A stretch of DNA of 64,000 nucleotides, taken from positions 17,619-81,618 of the forward strand of contig CAICTM010000278.1 in assembly GCA_903772945.1 (NCBI GenBank), written 5' to 3'. Shown here piece after piece: positions 1 to 9,222 of the stretch (positions are counted from its first letter, which is position 1; each line of letters begins with the position of its first letter). Source of the DNA: Seminavis robusta (taxonomy: Eukaryota > Bacillariophyta > Bacillariophyceae > Naviculales > Naviculaceae). The notes below the pieces were generated by a model. It ran no database searches, had not been told where the DNA came from, and saw only the letters and a program-made list of their open reading frames with translations. The translations under genes and the position numbers were made by a program.

Positions 1-2222
1 GCGCGACTTATGGAAAATGGTTATTCTCCGCCACGGCGCAATTCATCTCCGGGGCACTGCTGTTGGCCACCATTTACGTCCTTACCATGCAAGTCGACAG
101 TGTGTTGAGTATCATGCTCAATTTTGCCGCCTTGCATTTCATGCAAGACGTCGATGACCTAGGATTCTTTATTGCCAAGTCGGGATTTGTGACCTGTCAA
201 ATACAAGAACAAGCCGAAGCGGTGGTCGATATGAAGGTACCCAAACGAGAAAATTCTACCGTTCTACGACGATTACTCTACGGTGTCACACTCATTGGAC
301 TTTGTGGCGGATATATATGGCACAAGAGTCAGCAACTCGAAGGAGACTACTTGCAGTCCTACGTTTTTGTCCAATTTGGAGATGCCTACAATCCCAAGTT
401 GCCCTATTACAGTGGACTCTTTCGTTCCGAGGAAGGTCGGACGCCGGGGTATCGACGCTATCGCGATGTCATTACGCAACAAATATTGCTAGGGTATTGC
501 GTCCAAGAAAAGGCATGGACGTTTTCCGAAAACACGAGCAACGATCCCTGTCATGACTTTTTTGCACGGTCCGAAACAACCAAAACATACGATGTCACTT
601 CCGTGGCATCGAGTCCCTGGAATGTTCAAGATCGACACGAACGATTACATCCCTTTGATTCGTTTAGTCTGGTGGGACGCGATTGCGATCCCGATATTTG
701 TCGTGGGGAATGCATCGACAAGGTCTGTGTTTGTCCCTCCAATTGGTTTGGCATGGATTGTGAATTTGAAGATGTCTGTCCGTCCATGGTATTGAACGGC
801 ATTCTCGAACCGTTTCCCAAATTGGATGATGCCGGATCGCAGTTCCAACTCTTGCGCAACGATCAAGGGGAGCTGGTGCGAGCGTACGGCATGCCCGTGT
901 ATTACTCGTACACACAGTGGCCCGCGACGCTCATCTTTTTCGGTGGCCGACGATGGATCTTGTCGCAGGAAGAAGCATTTGACAATACCGACAACGACTT
1001 TTTCGATAATACCGACATGGCCACGGAAGAGTTCCAATGGATGGCGCTGTGGGACAAGGTCATGTCCAACGAAACGGCCAAGATTCTCCAGCAGGAATCC
1101 TTTCATGGACATTACAATGCCTTTTACAAACCACTCTATCTCAGTGACCCGGTGGATTTTCAAACTCCCGAATTTCAGCCATCCCCCACTGGCTTGGGGT
1201 GGTCCCAAGCCATTATTGTGGATGCCGAAAAGAGTTTGTTTGGAATTGGACATCCCTTGGAAACGGAATTGATTTGCCAATCCTGTCTCAACAAGTACGG
1301 TGGATACTGCGATCCACTCGGGACCAAAAATGGCACGTGTCATGACGAAATTGGAGAATGCCAATGCAAGCCTGGATACTCGGGCGCCAGATGTGAAGTT
1401 TTAATGAAGTGTTATGAACAAGAGCATCCTTGTGATGGTGGTAAGGGAGTCTGCGACGAAGTATCGGGGGAATGCCGATGTCACGCACCTTGGTATGGCG
1501 CCTTTTGCCAAGAGTCATACAGCTGCGATGATACAGCAAGGGGCAAGTGTTTTAACCAAGGCACCTGTCAAGGTCAGCGCTGCGACTGCCCGTATTCTCC
1601 ACTGGTCGGCTCTTCGAACTGTGAATATCGCGAGGATTGTACCGTGTTTGGATGCAACAACGGAGGCGTTTGCAATCCCGACAGCAAGGCATGCGACTGT
1701 TCTCCTCCGTATCATGGTATTGGCTGCAATCTTGTCGATCAGGCACTCAACGGAGGAATTTGCTTGGTGGATAGCGATTGTCAAAACAATGGTAGTTGCG
1801 ACACCACAACGGGCCAATGCGTCTGCAACGATCCCAACACCCTGGGAGTCCTGTGCGAACTTCAGTACAACTGTAGTCAGAATGGTTGCAAAAACAATGG
1901 CGTTTGCAACGAGGCGACGGGGGTTTGCGAGTGCCCTACCCCATTTTCTGGAAAAGACTGCACCGATGCACCTGATTGTCAAGTTGATTCCGATTGCCTT
2001 GGTCACGGAGGTCTGTGTGTAGGTGGTTTGTGTCATTGCCATAGCAGTGAGGAGGTCGGTAAACTCTGTGAAGAGTCCTGGGACTGTACGGTTGTGGGCT
2101 GCCACAACAACGGCGAGTGCCAAGTGTTCAGTCTTGGCAATCAAACCGGTTCCTATACAGAGTGTATGTGCCCGCCAGGGTACGGTGGTATGTTCTGCGA
2201 ATACGTCTTAGACATCCATTAA
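1..2222 (+). CDS. EGF-repeat membrane protein, 5' end outside the window
   Basis: The frame is open from the window edge (first full codon at base 3) to the TAA at 2220-2222, so the N-terminus is missing. A hydrophobic segment lies at about bases 18-95, followed by a conserved-looking stretch with HFMQDVDDLGF, then a second hydrophobic segment at about 258-315 (LLYGVTLIGLCGGYIW). The rest is probably extracellular or luminal: one EGF-like module near 680-780, a region of about 170 residues that I do not recognise, then roughly eight EGF-like/tenascin-type repeats from 1270 to 2210 with the C-x-N-x-G-x-C and C-x-C pattern (NNGGVCNPDSKACDC, KNNGVCNEATGVCEC). EGF arrays usually bind other proteins or carbohydrate at the cell surface, so an adhesion or wall-contact role is an inference. 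No catalytic motif is visible. I am sure of the EGF repeats and less sure of the topology. Confidence 0.85.
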   Translation, partial: ATYGKWLFSATAQFISGALLLATIYVLTMQVDSVLSIMLNFAALHFMQDVDDLGFFIAKSGFVTCQIQEQAEAVVDMKVPKRENSTVLRRLLYGVTLIGLCGGYIWHKSQQLEGDYLQSYVFVQFGDAYNPKLPYYSGLFRSEEGRTPGYRRYRDVITQQILLGYCVQEKAWTFSENTSNDPCHDFFARSETTKTYDVTSVASSPWNVQDRHERLHPFDSFSLVGRDCDPDICRGECIDKVCVCPSNWFGMDCEFEDVCPSMVLNGILEPFPKLDDAGSQFQLLRNDQGELVRAYGMPVYYSYTQWPATLIFFGGRRWILSQEEAFDNTDNDFFDNTDMATEEFQWMALWDKVMSNETAKILQQESFHGHYNAFYKPLYLSDPVDFQTPEFQPSPTGLGWSQAIIVDAEKSLFGIGHPLETELICQSCLNKYGGYCDPLGTKNGTCHDEIGECQCKPGYSGARCEVLMKCYEQEHPCDGGKGVCDEVSGECRCHAPWYGAFCQESYSCDDTARGKCFNQGTCQGQRCDCPYSPLVGSSNCEYREDCTVFGCNNGGVCNPDSKACDCSPPYHGIGCNLVDQALNGGICLVDSDCQNNGSCDTTTGQCVCNDPNTLGVLCELQYNCSQNGCKNNGVCNEATGVCECPTPFSGKDCTDAPDCQVDSDCLGHGGLCVGGLCHCHSSEEVGKLCEESWDCTVVGCHNNGECQVFSLGNQTGSYTECMCPPGYGGMFCEYVLDIH

Positions 2223-3026
2223 TGAAATTAGAAAGATGTTGCTCCAGCTACACAAGCATGGGACTTTGTATAGGCTTTGAGGCAGGCTGCGTGAACTCAT
2301 GTTATTTATATCCATGCATGGCTGCAAGAGGCTCGATGTTGATATCGTTGTAAGCTCACGTGAACGACTTCACTCGCCGGTAGCTCAAACGCTGAAGGAT
2401 GAGTGGAGTAGATTTGGTTGAACGAAACAAGAAGTCAATGATCATGGCTTGGATTGCCCACATCCGAGAATTCCGCAACCTTTGCATACTGCGCCAATGC
2501 GCATCAGGCACACAAGACGTTTCCAGGCTTCAGAGGCGCACTCATTATTCAAGTATTTGCTGCATGGGCGTAGGAGGCGAGTTTGCTGTCCATTTTCTGA
2601 TTCGCAGGACGCATCTTCCTACTGCATCAACATCAACAAGAAGTGCTATTGGTGCTTCTGCTCTTTTCCTCCATTCTCATACAGAAGCCTTTCACAGCAA
2701 ACTATAGGTGACGACTTACCGCCGTCAATGGCTCGCAAATAGGCAGAAGAAGAGATTACCTGGTAACCATCACAGCAGCACTGTCTTCGCCTAAGGCGGA
2801 GAGTGTAGAAGAACAATGGTTCCGTTTGTAATCAAAAGCAGTACAGAATATGCCTGCTATATTAATTGAGGTCCAGGCTGAATTGTTTGAAGAGACTGTA
2901 GGATGGGATGAGTGTTATGTGGATTTGCTTTGTTCCGAGTGAAGGAAAAGGGATCGAATATCGCTAGCTAGCTAGTCTTCCTAGCTATACCACAATCATC
3001 AGTCATATCTATAGACATTCAAACAC
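2223..3026. other. intergenic, no gene seen
   Basis: This is the shared 3' flank of two convergent genes. Short ORFs here lack homology-like features and are on no consistent frame. A TAGC tandem (GCTAGCTAGCTAG) lies near 2964-2976. Nothing else is supported. Confidence 0.6.
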
Positions 3027-3599
3027 TCATGGCTTTTCCGCAGTGCTTCGATCGGCAACTTGCGTCATGAATTCTGGCTCTTGCACTTGCAACTGTTCCA
3101 TGACCTTTAGCAATTGGACGTCCCGTTCATCACCGGCGAGTCCTTTCAATTCCTCTTCTTCAATTTTCTCCCATCGTTCGGGGTAGTAAGCCTTCACGGT
3201 GGTCTCGAAATCAGCCAGTACTTTTTCAATGGCGCTGTCCATTTGTCCCATGACGGCTTTGAGAGCCACGGCCAAAACTATAAACAGAACAAAGACTCCC
3301 GCCAGAATACCCACGGGGCCATCGGTCAAGGAAATGGAGTCTTGAAAGGCATTTTCCAATGGAATGTCGGTCGGATCTAGCGGTACAATGTCAACATCGG
3401 ATGTCAACAGGGAGGGAAGACCAAATACATGTAGCTGCGAGGGTTGTCGAGACGCAAGACCGGTTGCTTGCCGTGTCGGAAGAGCACGCGAACAAGGCGC
3501 TGTGAATGCCGAGCACAGAGACAAACAGCTGTGGCTGATCAATACAATAAGAGCAGGCCATCCATTGACACGGAGGTCGCTACTAGTAGAGAGTATCAT
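3027..3599 (-). CDS. small membrane protein with plastid-type leader
   Basis: This is a 190-residue protein starting at the ATG at 3599; the two in-frame codons upstream begin with TTG. The N-terminus has a hydrophobic core (ALIVLISHSCLSLC) ending in CSAFTAP, which resembles the diatom ASAFAP motif where the signal peptide is cut and Phe begins the transit peptide, so import into the complex plastid is likely. A single membrane segment follows (GILAGVFVLFIVLAVALKAV, about residues 97-116), then a charged, probably helical C-terminal domain (AIEKVLADFETTVKAYYPERWEKIEEEELKG). I do not recognise a family. A single-pass thylakoid or envelope protein is the simplest reading. It is transcribed away from the FG-GAP gene. 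Confidence 0.75.
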   Translation of the reverse strand: MILSTSSDLRVNGWPALIVLISHSCLSLCSAFTAPCSRALPTRQATGLASRQPSQLHVFGLPSLLTSDVDIVPLDPTDIPLENAFQDSISLTDGPVGILAGVFVLFIVLAVALKAVMGQMDSAIEKVLADFETTVKAYYPERWEKIEEEELKGLAGDERDVQLLKVMEQLQVQEPEFMTQVADRSTAEKP

Positions 3600-4399
3600 T
3601 TTCAAACAAGACGACCGAGGAGATCTCGACCTGCACGGTACAGTAGCTATCTTGTCACTTGCTATCTTTGGTTTGATGCGGGTGGTGTCAAAATCTAAGA
3701 TACTAGTATGCTACAGTATCTTTTGACTTCAATCGGGACTCGAAAAGGCCCCATAAATCTCTGATCTGATGGGTAGATGCGTTAACTATAGGGTTAAAGA
3801 TAGGTTTTAATCTGTTTACATGTAAATTATTCAGAAGTAATGATTACCGCATCTACATGTACGACTGTACCATTAAAAGCTGTTCTAGTAGCCTGGTAGC
3901 TATTTTAAAATATATAAGGGGGGTTTTAGAGTAGGGAAATTATCTACGGAAGCCAGCCGGGGCCAGGTATTTTAAAATAGTATGGTCATACTGTACACTG
4001 TACCAGAAATAGTAGGCTCATTGTTGTCGACTCGACTGACTCGACTCGACTCGACTCGACTCGTCACTCGACTCGCATCCTACCGGGTACATTGTACCGG
4101 TAATACCGGTATCGTACCGTACAGTACTAGCTAGTAGTACAGCCGTAGCAGCTGGATGATCCTATGGAGCACCTTGAACTACGTTGCATATACCAAATCA
4201 ATCAACGCTGCACTCATCTATAGTATTTATTTTTTACTCAACGCTGAACTCGCTAACAAGTCGCAAACTTCGCCTCGAGTGAAGTCTCCGCTATCCGTAC
4301 CGGTAGGCTGATGATAGCTAGCTAGTATCATTCATAGTTACTTCTCCATCTGTTGATCGAGTTGAATTGAATCCAATTGAACTGTCAACCTTGTCAACC
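3600..4399. other. divergent intergenic region with (TCGAC)n microsatellite
   Basis: The 800 bases lie between two divergent genes and must hold both promoters, but no firm TATA box or operator can be named. A pentamer repeat (ACTCG units) occupies about 4028-4075. Short palindromes of the GTACCGGTAC and TAGCTAG type cluster at 4085-4140 and 4316-4325. Confidence 0.6.
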
Positions 4400-6003
4400 A
4401 TGATGTCGATTTTCAATATCCTGCTGTGTGTCCATGCTGCCATTCTCCTTGCGTCAGTAAATGCTACCGGTACCAGTGAACCTCAAAAGTATGCGTTGAC
4501 AATCATAGACCTGAATGCGGAGCATCGTCGGTTGGTTCCCATCAGTGGATATGTCATTCTTGGAGGAAATCTCGTGGGAGGTCTCTTTAGGGGATTTTTT
4601 GGAGAGTCTGTGGCCATCGACGAGACAGGAACAACAATAATTGTGCGCGAATTTGGAACCGACACCATTCGTGTCTACGAGAATGCTGCCAATGGATGGA
4701 CCCAGAAAGGGCAAGACTTGACAGGTTTTCCCATCAGATTCGTCCCTGCTGGTGGACTTACAGTTGCAATATCAGGTGATGGCAGTATTGTTGTTGTCTC
4801 CTCTTCTGTCTATGAAATTGTTGAGGTGTTCCAGTATGACACAAGCACAATGATGTGGCTGCAAAGAGGCAGTACAATTCAAGGTTTTGAGTTGGATGGC
4901 TCAGCAATTTATTCCTTTGGTTCTGCCATTTCTCTGTCAGCAGATGGAAACAAGATTCAAGTTGGGGCTCATCTTCATTCTAGCCCAATGGTAGACTTGA
5001 ATGGGTTTGCAACAACCTACTTCTGGAACAGCACTGACTGGGAGCTTGAGACATATTTCAGTCCTGATTTCAACACTGTTGTTTCTGGGCTGTATGGAGA
5101 AACTGACTTCGCAGATTTGGGGAAGTCTGTATCAGTCTCTGGGGATGGCAACTGGATTGCTGTTGGAATGCCCGGGTCTGGAATCTCTGACAATGACTCC
5201 ACAAGGTTTGGTGAATGCCGTGTTTACCGCAGTGATGGCAGCATCCAACAAGTTGTTCGTGGTGGTGGAGCGATGTTCGGGTCAACTATCCAGCAAAATT
5301 TTGGTTTTTCGGTGGCTCTAAACTATGATGGAAGCATCATTGCAGTTGGTTCTCCTGGGTATGATGTGCTTGATGTTGCTACACAAGTAGGCAAGGTTCA
5401 AGTCTTTCGAAGAACTGGTGCAACATGGGGCCAATTGGGAAGGTAAGCATTGAGGACTGTGACATGTGCATACCTTGTATATTTTTTATTTGGATGACTG
5501 GCTTGACTCTGCCCCCTGTATCTTGTGATACCTGTATACATAGTGATCTCATTGGAGATGAACAATCAGACGAATTTGGGTACTCCATTGATTTATCCAA
5601 TGATGGCAAAACCCTTGTGGCTGGATCAGCAAAATTTCGTGGTTACGCTCGTATCTACACGTTTGATGGCACTGACTGGGTCCTTCAAGAGATCAGCAGG
5701 GCCCAAGGTTTCGATATTGATGGAATTGAGCTAAATGATAGGTTGGGAAAGAGTGTTGCTGTTTCTGGAGATGGGACCAAAGTCCTTGTTGCAGCGCCCC
5801 ATTATGATGGAACTGACACAGACCATGGACTTGTCCAAATGTGGGGACAAACTGACTTTCCCACATTTTCACCTATCCTGAATCCTTTGCCTCAAGTTGG
5901 CAACCTAGGGACTGGTGGAAGCCCCGCACAGACAAACATTGTTAGTAGGGCACTCGATTGGTGGCAGGGTGCAGTGGCCTCTTTGGAAGGTTTCTTTGTA
6001 TAA
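4400..6003 (+). CDS. secreted FG-GAP-like beta-propeller protein
   Basis: Two exons, 4400-5442 and 5544-6003, are joined across a 101-bp intron (GTAAGC...CATAG); the join is in frame and gives 500 residues. The ATG at 4400 starts a signal peptide (FNILLCVHAAILLASVNA). The mature part is a run of propeller blades, each with an S-x-DG-x-x-x-AVG core: VSGDGNWIAVG, SLSADGNKIQVGA, LNYDGSIIAVGS, LSNDGKTLVAGS, VSGDGTKVLVAAP. These resemble the FG-GAP/integrin-alpha-type repeats that are expanded in diatoms. The blades alternate with x-W-x-Q-x-G strands (GATWGQLG, TMMWLQRG). Such propellers bind ligands or calcium outside the cell; the ligand here is unknown. No transmembrane anchor is seen in the C-terminus, which ends SLEGFFV. 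Confidence 0.85.
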
Positions 6004-6401
6004 TTGATGTGGTTTTGAGCAATGGAGGTGTCTCCATTTCAGCCACTGTTGGTGAAATCTGAAGTCCTCCAGTCATTTGTTCCACTTGTTTATAAAAGTT
6101 TGCCTTCTTTAATTAAATTAATACTCTACACTCTTTCTTGTGTCTTTACTCAATAAACTTGTTGACAGCAGCATGGTTTTGTAAAGAATTCGATGGTTTC
6201 TCTAGAGTAGCTATCCAGAGCCTGCTATTCTTAAACAATCACAAAAATGCCACAATGGCTGGTACTGCATATTTTGCCAGGCTGGAAGGGGAAAACGTTG
6301 CTGGCCTGGCCATCCCATAGGTCGTGGCGGCACATCGCTAGTTAGCGTACTTACGGCCCGTAGGGCCGAACCGTTGTCTTTGGCTGCAAAAGATTGCTTA
6401 G
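6004..6401. other. intergenic between convergent genes
   Basis: This is 3' flank only. An AT-rich stretch near 6105-6125 could hold polyadenylation signals. No gene is seen. Confidence 0.5.
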
Positions 6402-7817
6402 CTACACATCATTGGTTCCATCTGGAACGAATGCTGTAGGACGAAAGTTCATCCACATGGTTACGGGGAAGTCTTGAAGGGTTCGTTGGTAGATGAGGTT
6501 GTCTCCTCGAGTGGCATTCCATACATGGGCAGTGGCTGTTTCGCTGAAGTTGGATTTTGCGGGCACGTCTTCGATATCCGTATCCCGAAACGTGACGACC
6601 GGATCCGGCTGCACATTGGCAATCATTTGTTGCAGTATCGGAAGAGTTTCTCGACTCAATCTTTCCGTGGTCCCGATCCAATCTAGATCTTGCTTCAAAG
6701 CATCATAGACGGCTTTGCACTTTTGAAGGTCGGATGGTGCTTCGATCAGTACTTGTTGATTGTTGTGAGGATCCTGTTGGGTGCTGTGACTCCTGTTGTT
6801 GTGGCTCGACGTTATCTCGTGGGAACAGCGACGAGCACAATACGATGAACACTGCGGGTTGGGTTGCACGAGGTGGAGAAATTCTTGTTCGCTTGTCGGG
6901 CCATCACCACCCGAGCTGCCTCGTTTTGCTTCTCGGAACTGAGAAGCAACAAAGCCGATTGGATTACGAACAATCGTAAAGGCAAAGAATGGAATATTGC
7001 GAATCCTTGCCATGGCCCGCCAGCGATTCAGGTCATCTCGAACCTTCCAATCCATCATGGAAGGTTCATTTTCTCCATCCACAATCATGTGTTCGTAAAA
7101 GAGCTTGGTGCCTGGAATCCAGTTTTGAAGCGTACTGGTGATCTCATCGTTGCTTGATTGTGGTGGCATTGGCATTGGATGAATGTAGCGCCAATCGCGA
7201 TGGTGCCGGAAAAGTTGGCGAATGATGTTTCCTCCCGTCCAAGGGATGTTTAAAAACACAATCATCATGCCTTGTTTGGTAACAAAAGGCAGCTCCAATG
7301 GTAATAACTTTCGTCGATCGTGTCGACGACGACCGCGAGGGTTCTCCATGTCCGAAGATGTCCCATTGCGGTACCGGTACTCGATACGAGTAAAGTTGCG
7401 CGTCACGTAAACGATCTTGGGTGGCAGTGTTACATTCTGGACAATGGTCTGATAGATGGTTTGAGCTGGCAGACGAATCTTTCGATAGACCGTCTTCGTG
7501 ATAGCCGTTGGTGGTGGCAAGTGAGAGATCTCGAGATCGCAATTTATGGATGCATTCCTCGTATCACTAGTGGAGTGAACAATCTTGTCAAAGATCAAAT
7601 GCAGCTGTACAATCATCACCGAAAACACTGACAGGAGGCAAACGAATCTGATAATGGAGAGGACACCAAACGTGACTGGTGTTGTCGAGCCCCGTTGGCC
7701 CGTGGATAACGGCACCGCTCTGCATGTTGTGTTGTCGTTGATTTCGTCTCTTTCTGCGGCGCAATCGGTACCAGTACTTCGTGGGCAAATCAAGGTCATC
7801 GTTTCATTTGCTGCCAT
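6402..7817 (-). CDS. type II membrane sulfotransferase-like protein
   Basis: A 471-residue protein starts at the ATG at 7817. A short cytosolic tail is followed by one membrane anchor (IIRFVCLLSVFSVMIVQLHLIF, about residues 54-75), then a luminal stem and domain, the layout of Golgi sulfotransferases. The catalytic domain shows the two PAPS-binding signatures in order: a 5'-PSB-like loop (FLNIPWTGGNIIRQLF, about residue 190) and a 3'-PSB-like motif (FAFTIVRNPIGFVASQF, about residue 285) with the Arg and Ser expected to hold the 3'-phosphate. In typical family members the 5' loop reads P-K-T-G-G or P-K-x-G-[ST]; here the Lys is Trp, which may alter or abolish sulfotransfer. The C-terminal region has a Cys pair motif (CSSYCARRC). 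The acceptor, if any, is probably a polysaccharide or glycoprotein. The fold is fairly sure, the activity is not. Confidence 0.7.
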   Translation of the reverse strand: MAANETMTLICPRSTGTDCAAERDEINDNTTCRAVPLSTGQRGSTTPVTFGVLSIIRFVCLLSVFSVMIVQLHLIFDKIVHSTSDTRNASINCDLEISHLPPPTAITKTVYRKIRLPAQTIYQTIVQNVTLPPKIVYVTRNFTRIEYRYRNGTSSDMENPRGRRRHDRRKLLPLELPFVTKQGMMIVFLNIPWTGGNIIRQLFRHHRDWRYIHPMPMPPQSSNDEITSTLQNWIPGTKLFYEHMIVDGENEPSMMDWKVRDDLNRWRAMARIRNIPFFAFTIVRNPIGFVASQFREAKRGSSGGDGPTSEQEFLHLVQPNPQCSSYCARRCSHEITSSHNNRSHSTQQDPHNNQQVLIEAPSDLQKCKAVYDALKQDLDWIGTTERLSRETLPILQQMIANVQPDPVVTFRDTDIEDVPAKSNFSETATAHVWNATRGDNLIYQRTLQDFPVTMWMNFRPTAFVPDGTNDV

Positions 7818-8338
7818 TTCATGTTATCCTCGTGAGCTCTCTTCTATCTTAGCTCTTAGCTAGCCAGGGCAATGCCATCTATTACATGTATTAAAACCAC
7901 ATCAGCGGAATTGAAACTTTGCCAGTTCCTTTGCCTTGCACTCCTGCGAGCGCATCGGAAGTAGGGACGACTGCATGGGTAAGGAGAACCCTTCTCTTCT
8001 GTTATTCGAAAGCAACACGAACCGAACCAATGATCGCATTGGAACAAAGGTGCTCACAAAATCGACCAACGAAAACCAATCTGTTGCAGAATCTTCCGCT
8101 GCTGCCACAGAAGATCTGGCTGCATGCTCCCACTCTTCTCTTCTTTCCACTTCCTTCACCATGTTACTTTCTTCAAACGATCCATGGATCCCTTCTCATT
8201 GCAGATTGCTAGCTAGCCAGCTCTTACAATCGTTCGTCCTGACCTCATAAAATGAAAATTTGAACAGTCCATCCTCCCCTTGGAATCCTAGCTCATCTCA
8301 AATCAAAACATCCGCTGCTACGCGACTTACTTACTACC
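7818..8338. other. divergent intergenic region
   Basis: This is promoter space for two divergent genes. No specific element can be supported; several short ORFs here have no coding character. Confidence 0.5.
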
Positions 8339-8950
8339 ATGAAGATTGCTCTCTTCTCGTTCATCTTTTGGGGCACATCAGTCTCAGCCTTTGTAACACC
8401 GCCGACATCTCCCACGCGTCCTGTCATTCTCCAAGTTGCCTCCATGGAAGATGTTGTCACTCTGGGAAATCCTACTACCAAGAACCCTCGAGCTGTCGTG
8501 GCCGATTTGCTGGAGGCACTGCTGAAGGATGACGACGCGCATCAATGCATCCAGTTGTTGCTCCATTCGTCCACCCATCAATGGCGCAGCAAAATCTATG
8601 ATGCCATTGGAGCACCCGCAGGAGCCAATGAGAACACTGTCGCTGGCGCATTGGCTCATGCCATGCATAACCACAACAGTCAATTTGCCATTTTACTGGG
8701 ACAGGCAGATGAGTCCTATGTGGCTGACTTTCCAAGTGACACTGTAGAAACTGGAGGGGATGGAAGATGCTGGTTGGAATGCCGCCTCTATGATCGAAAT
8801 GATGGTGAACTATTGGTGGTTTCAGGATGGGACCTGCAACAAGATTCCGTATCTGGAGATTGGCTTGTAGATCGTATTGATTGGCAAGATTTCCGTGACG
8901 CATTTTACCCTGGCATTGGACGAGAAGAATGGGCTCGAGCATTTGTGTAG
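8339..8950 (+). CDS. small plastid-targeted protein of unknown function
   Basis: A single-exon protein of 203 residues starts at the ATG at 8339. The leader MKIALFSFIFWGTSVSAFVTPP is a signal peptide ending in VSAFVTP, a close match to the diatom ASAFAP plastid-import motif. The mature part is soluble, mixed alpha/beta, with no membrane segment. It contains DLLEALLKDDDAHQCIQLLLHSS, then a domain ending GDWLVDRIDWQDFRDAFYPGIGREEW. I do not recognise a family; the DGELLVVSGWDL...GDWLVDRIDW portion reads like antiparallel beta strands, perhaps an NTF2-like or lipocalin-like fold, but that is a guess. A stromal location is the main inference. Confidence 0.8.
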   Translation: MKIALFSFIFWGTSVSAFVTPPTSPTRPVILQVASMEDVVTLGNPTTKNPRAVVADLLEALLKDDDAHQCIQLLLHSSTHQWRSKIYDAIGAPAGANENTVAGALAHAMHNHNSQFAILLGQADESYVADFPSDTVETGGDGRCWLECRLYDRNDGELLVVSGWDLQQDSVSGDWLVDRIDWQDFRDAFYPGIGREEWARAFV

Positions 8951-9222
8951 ATGAATGACGCATCCGTGGCCATTTACTATCTTTACTATCTTTGTAAGCT
9001 TGCAAGAAAAACTACCGGTATTTGGAAGTGTTTAGAAACATAAAGTGGGCACAAATCCTAGAGTTGTTCAGTGAGTATCCGTTGTTTCCACGAGTTTCGT
9101 TGTTTCCATGCTTTTCGCCCAAGCCTGCAAGAGAGAAAGACAGCAGTTTGGATCCAATGTGCTTGTGGCGCTTAGTTGCTGTCGTTTAGAGGTGTCTGAC
9201 GCACTCAAAGGAGGTCATTTTA

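Noticed and set aside
645-1364. 239-codon minus-strand ORF opposite the EGF gene
   Set aside because: It lies wholly antisense to a gene with clear EGF repeats and has no domain of its own.
5425-5543. Possible frameshift between two ORFs of the FG-GAP gene
   Set aside because: A GTAAGC...TAG intron of 101 bp joins them exactly in frame, so no frameshift is needed.
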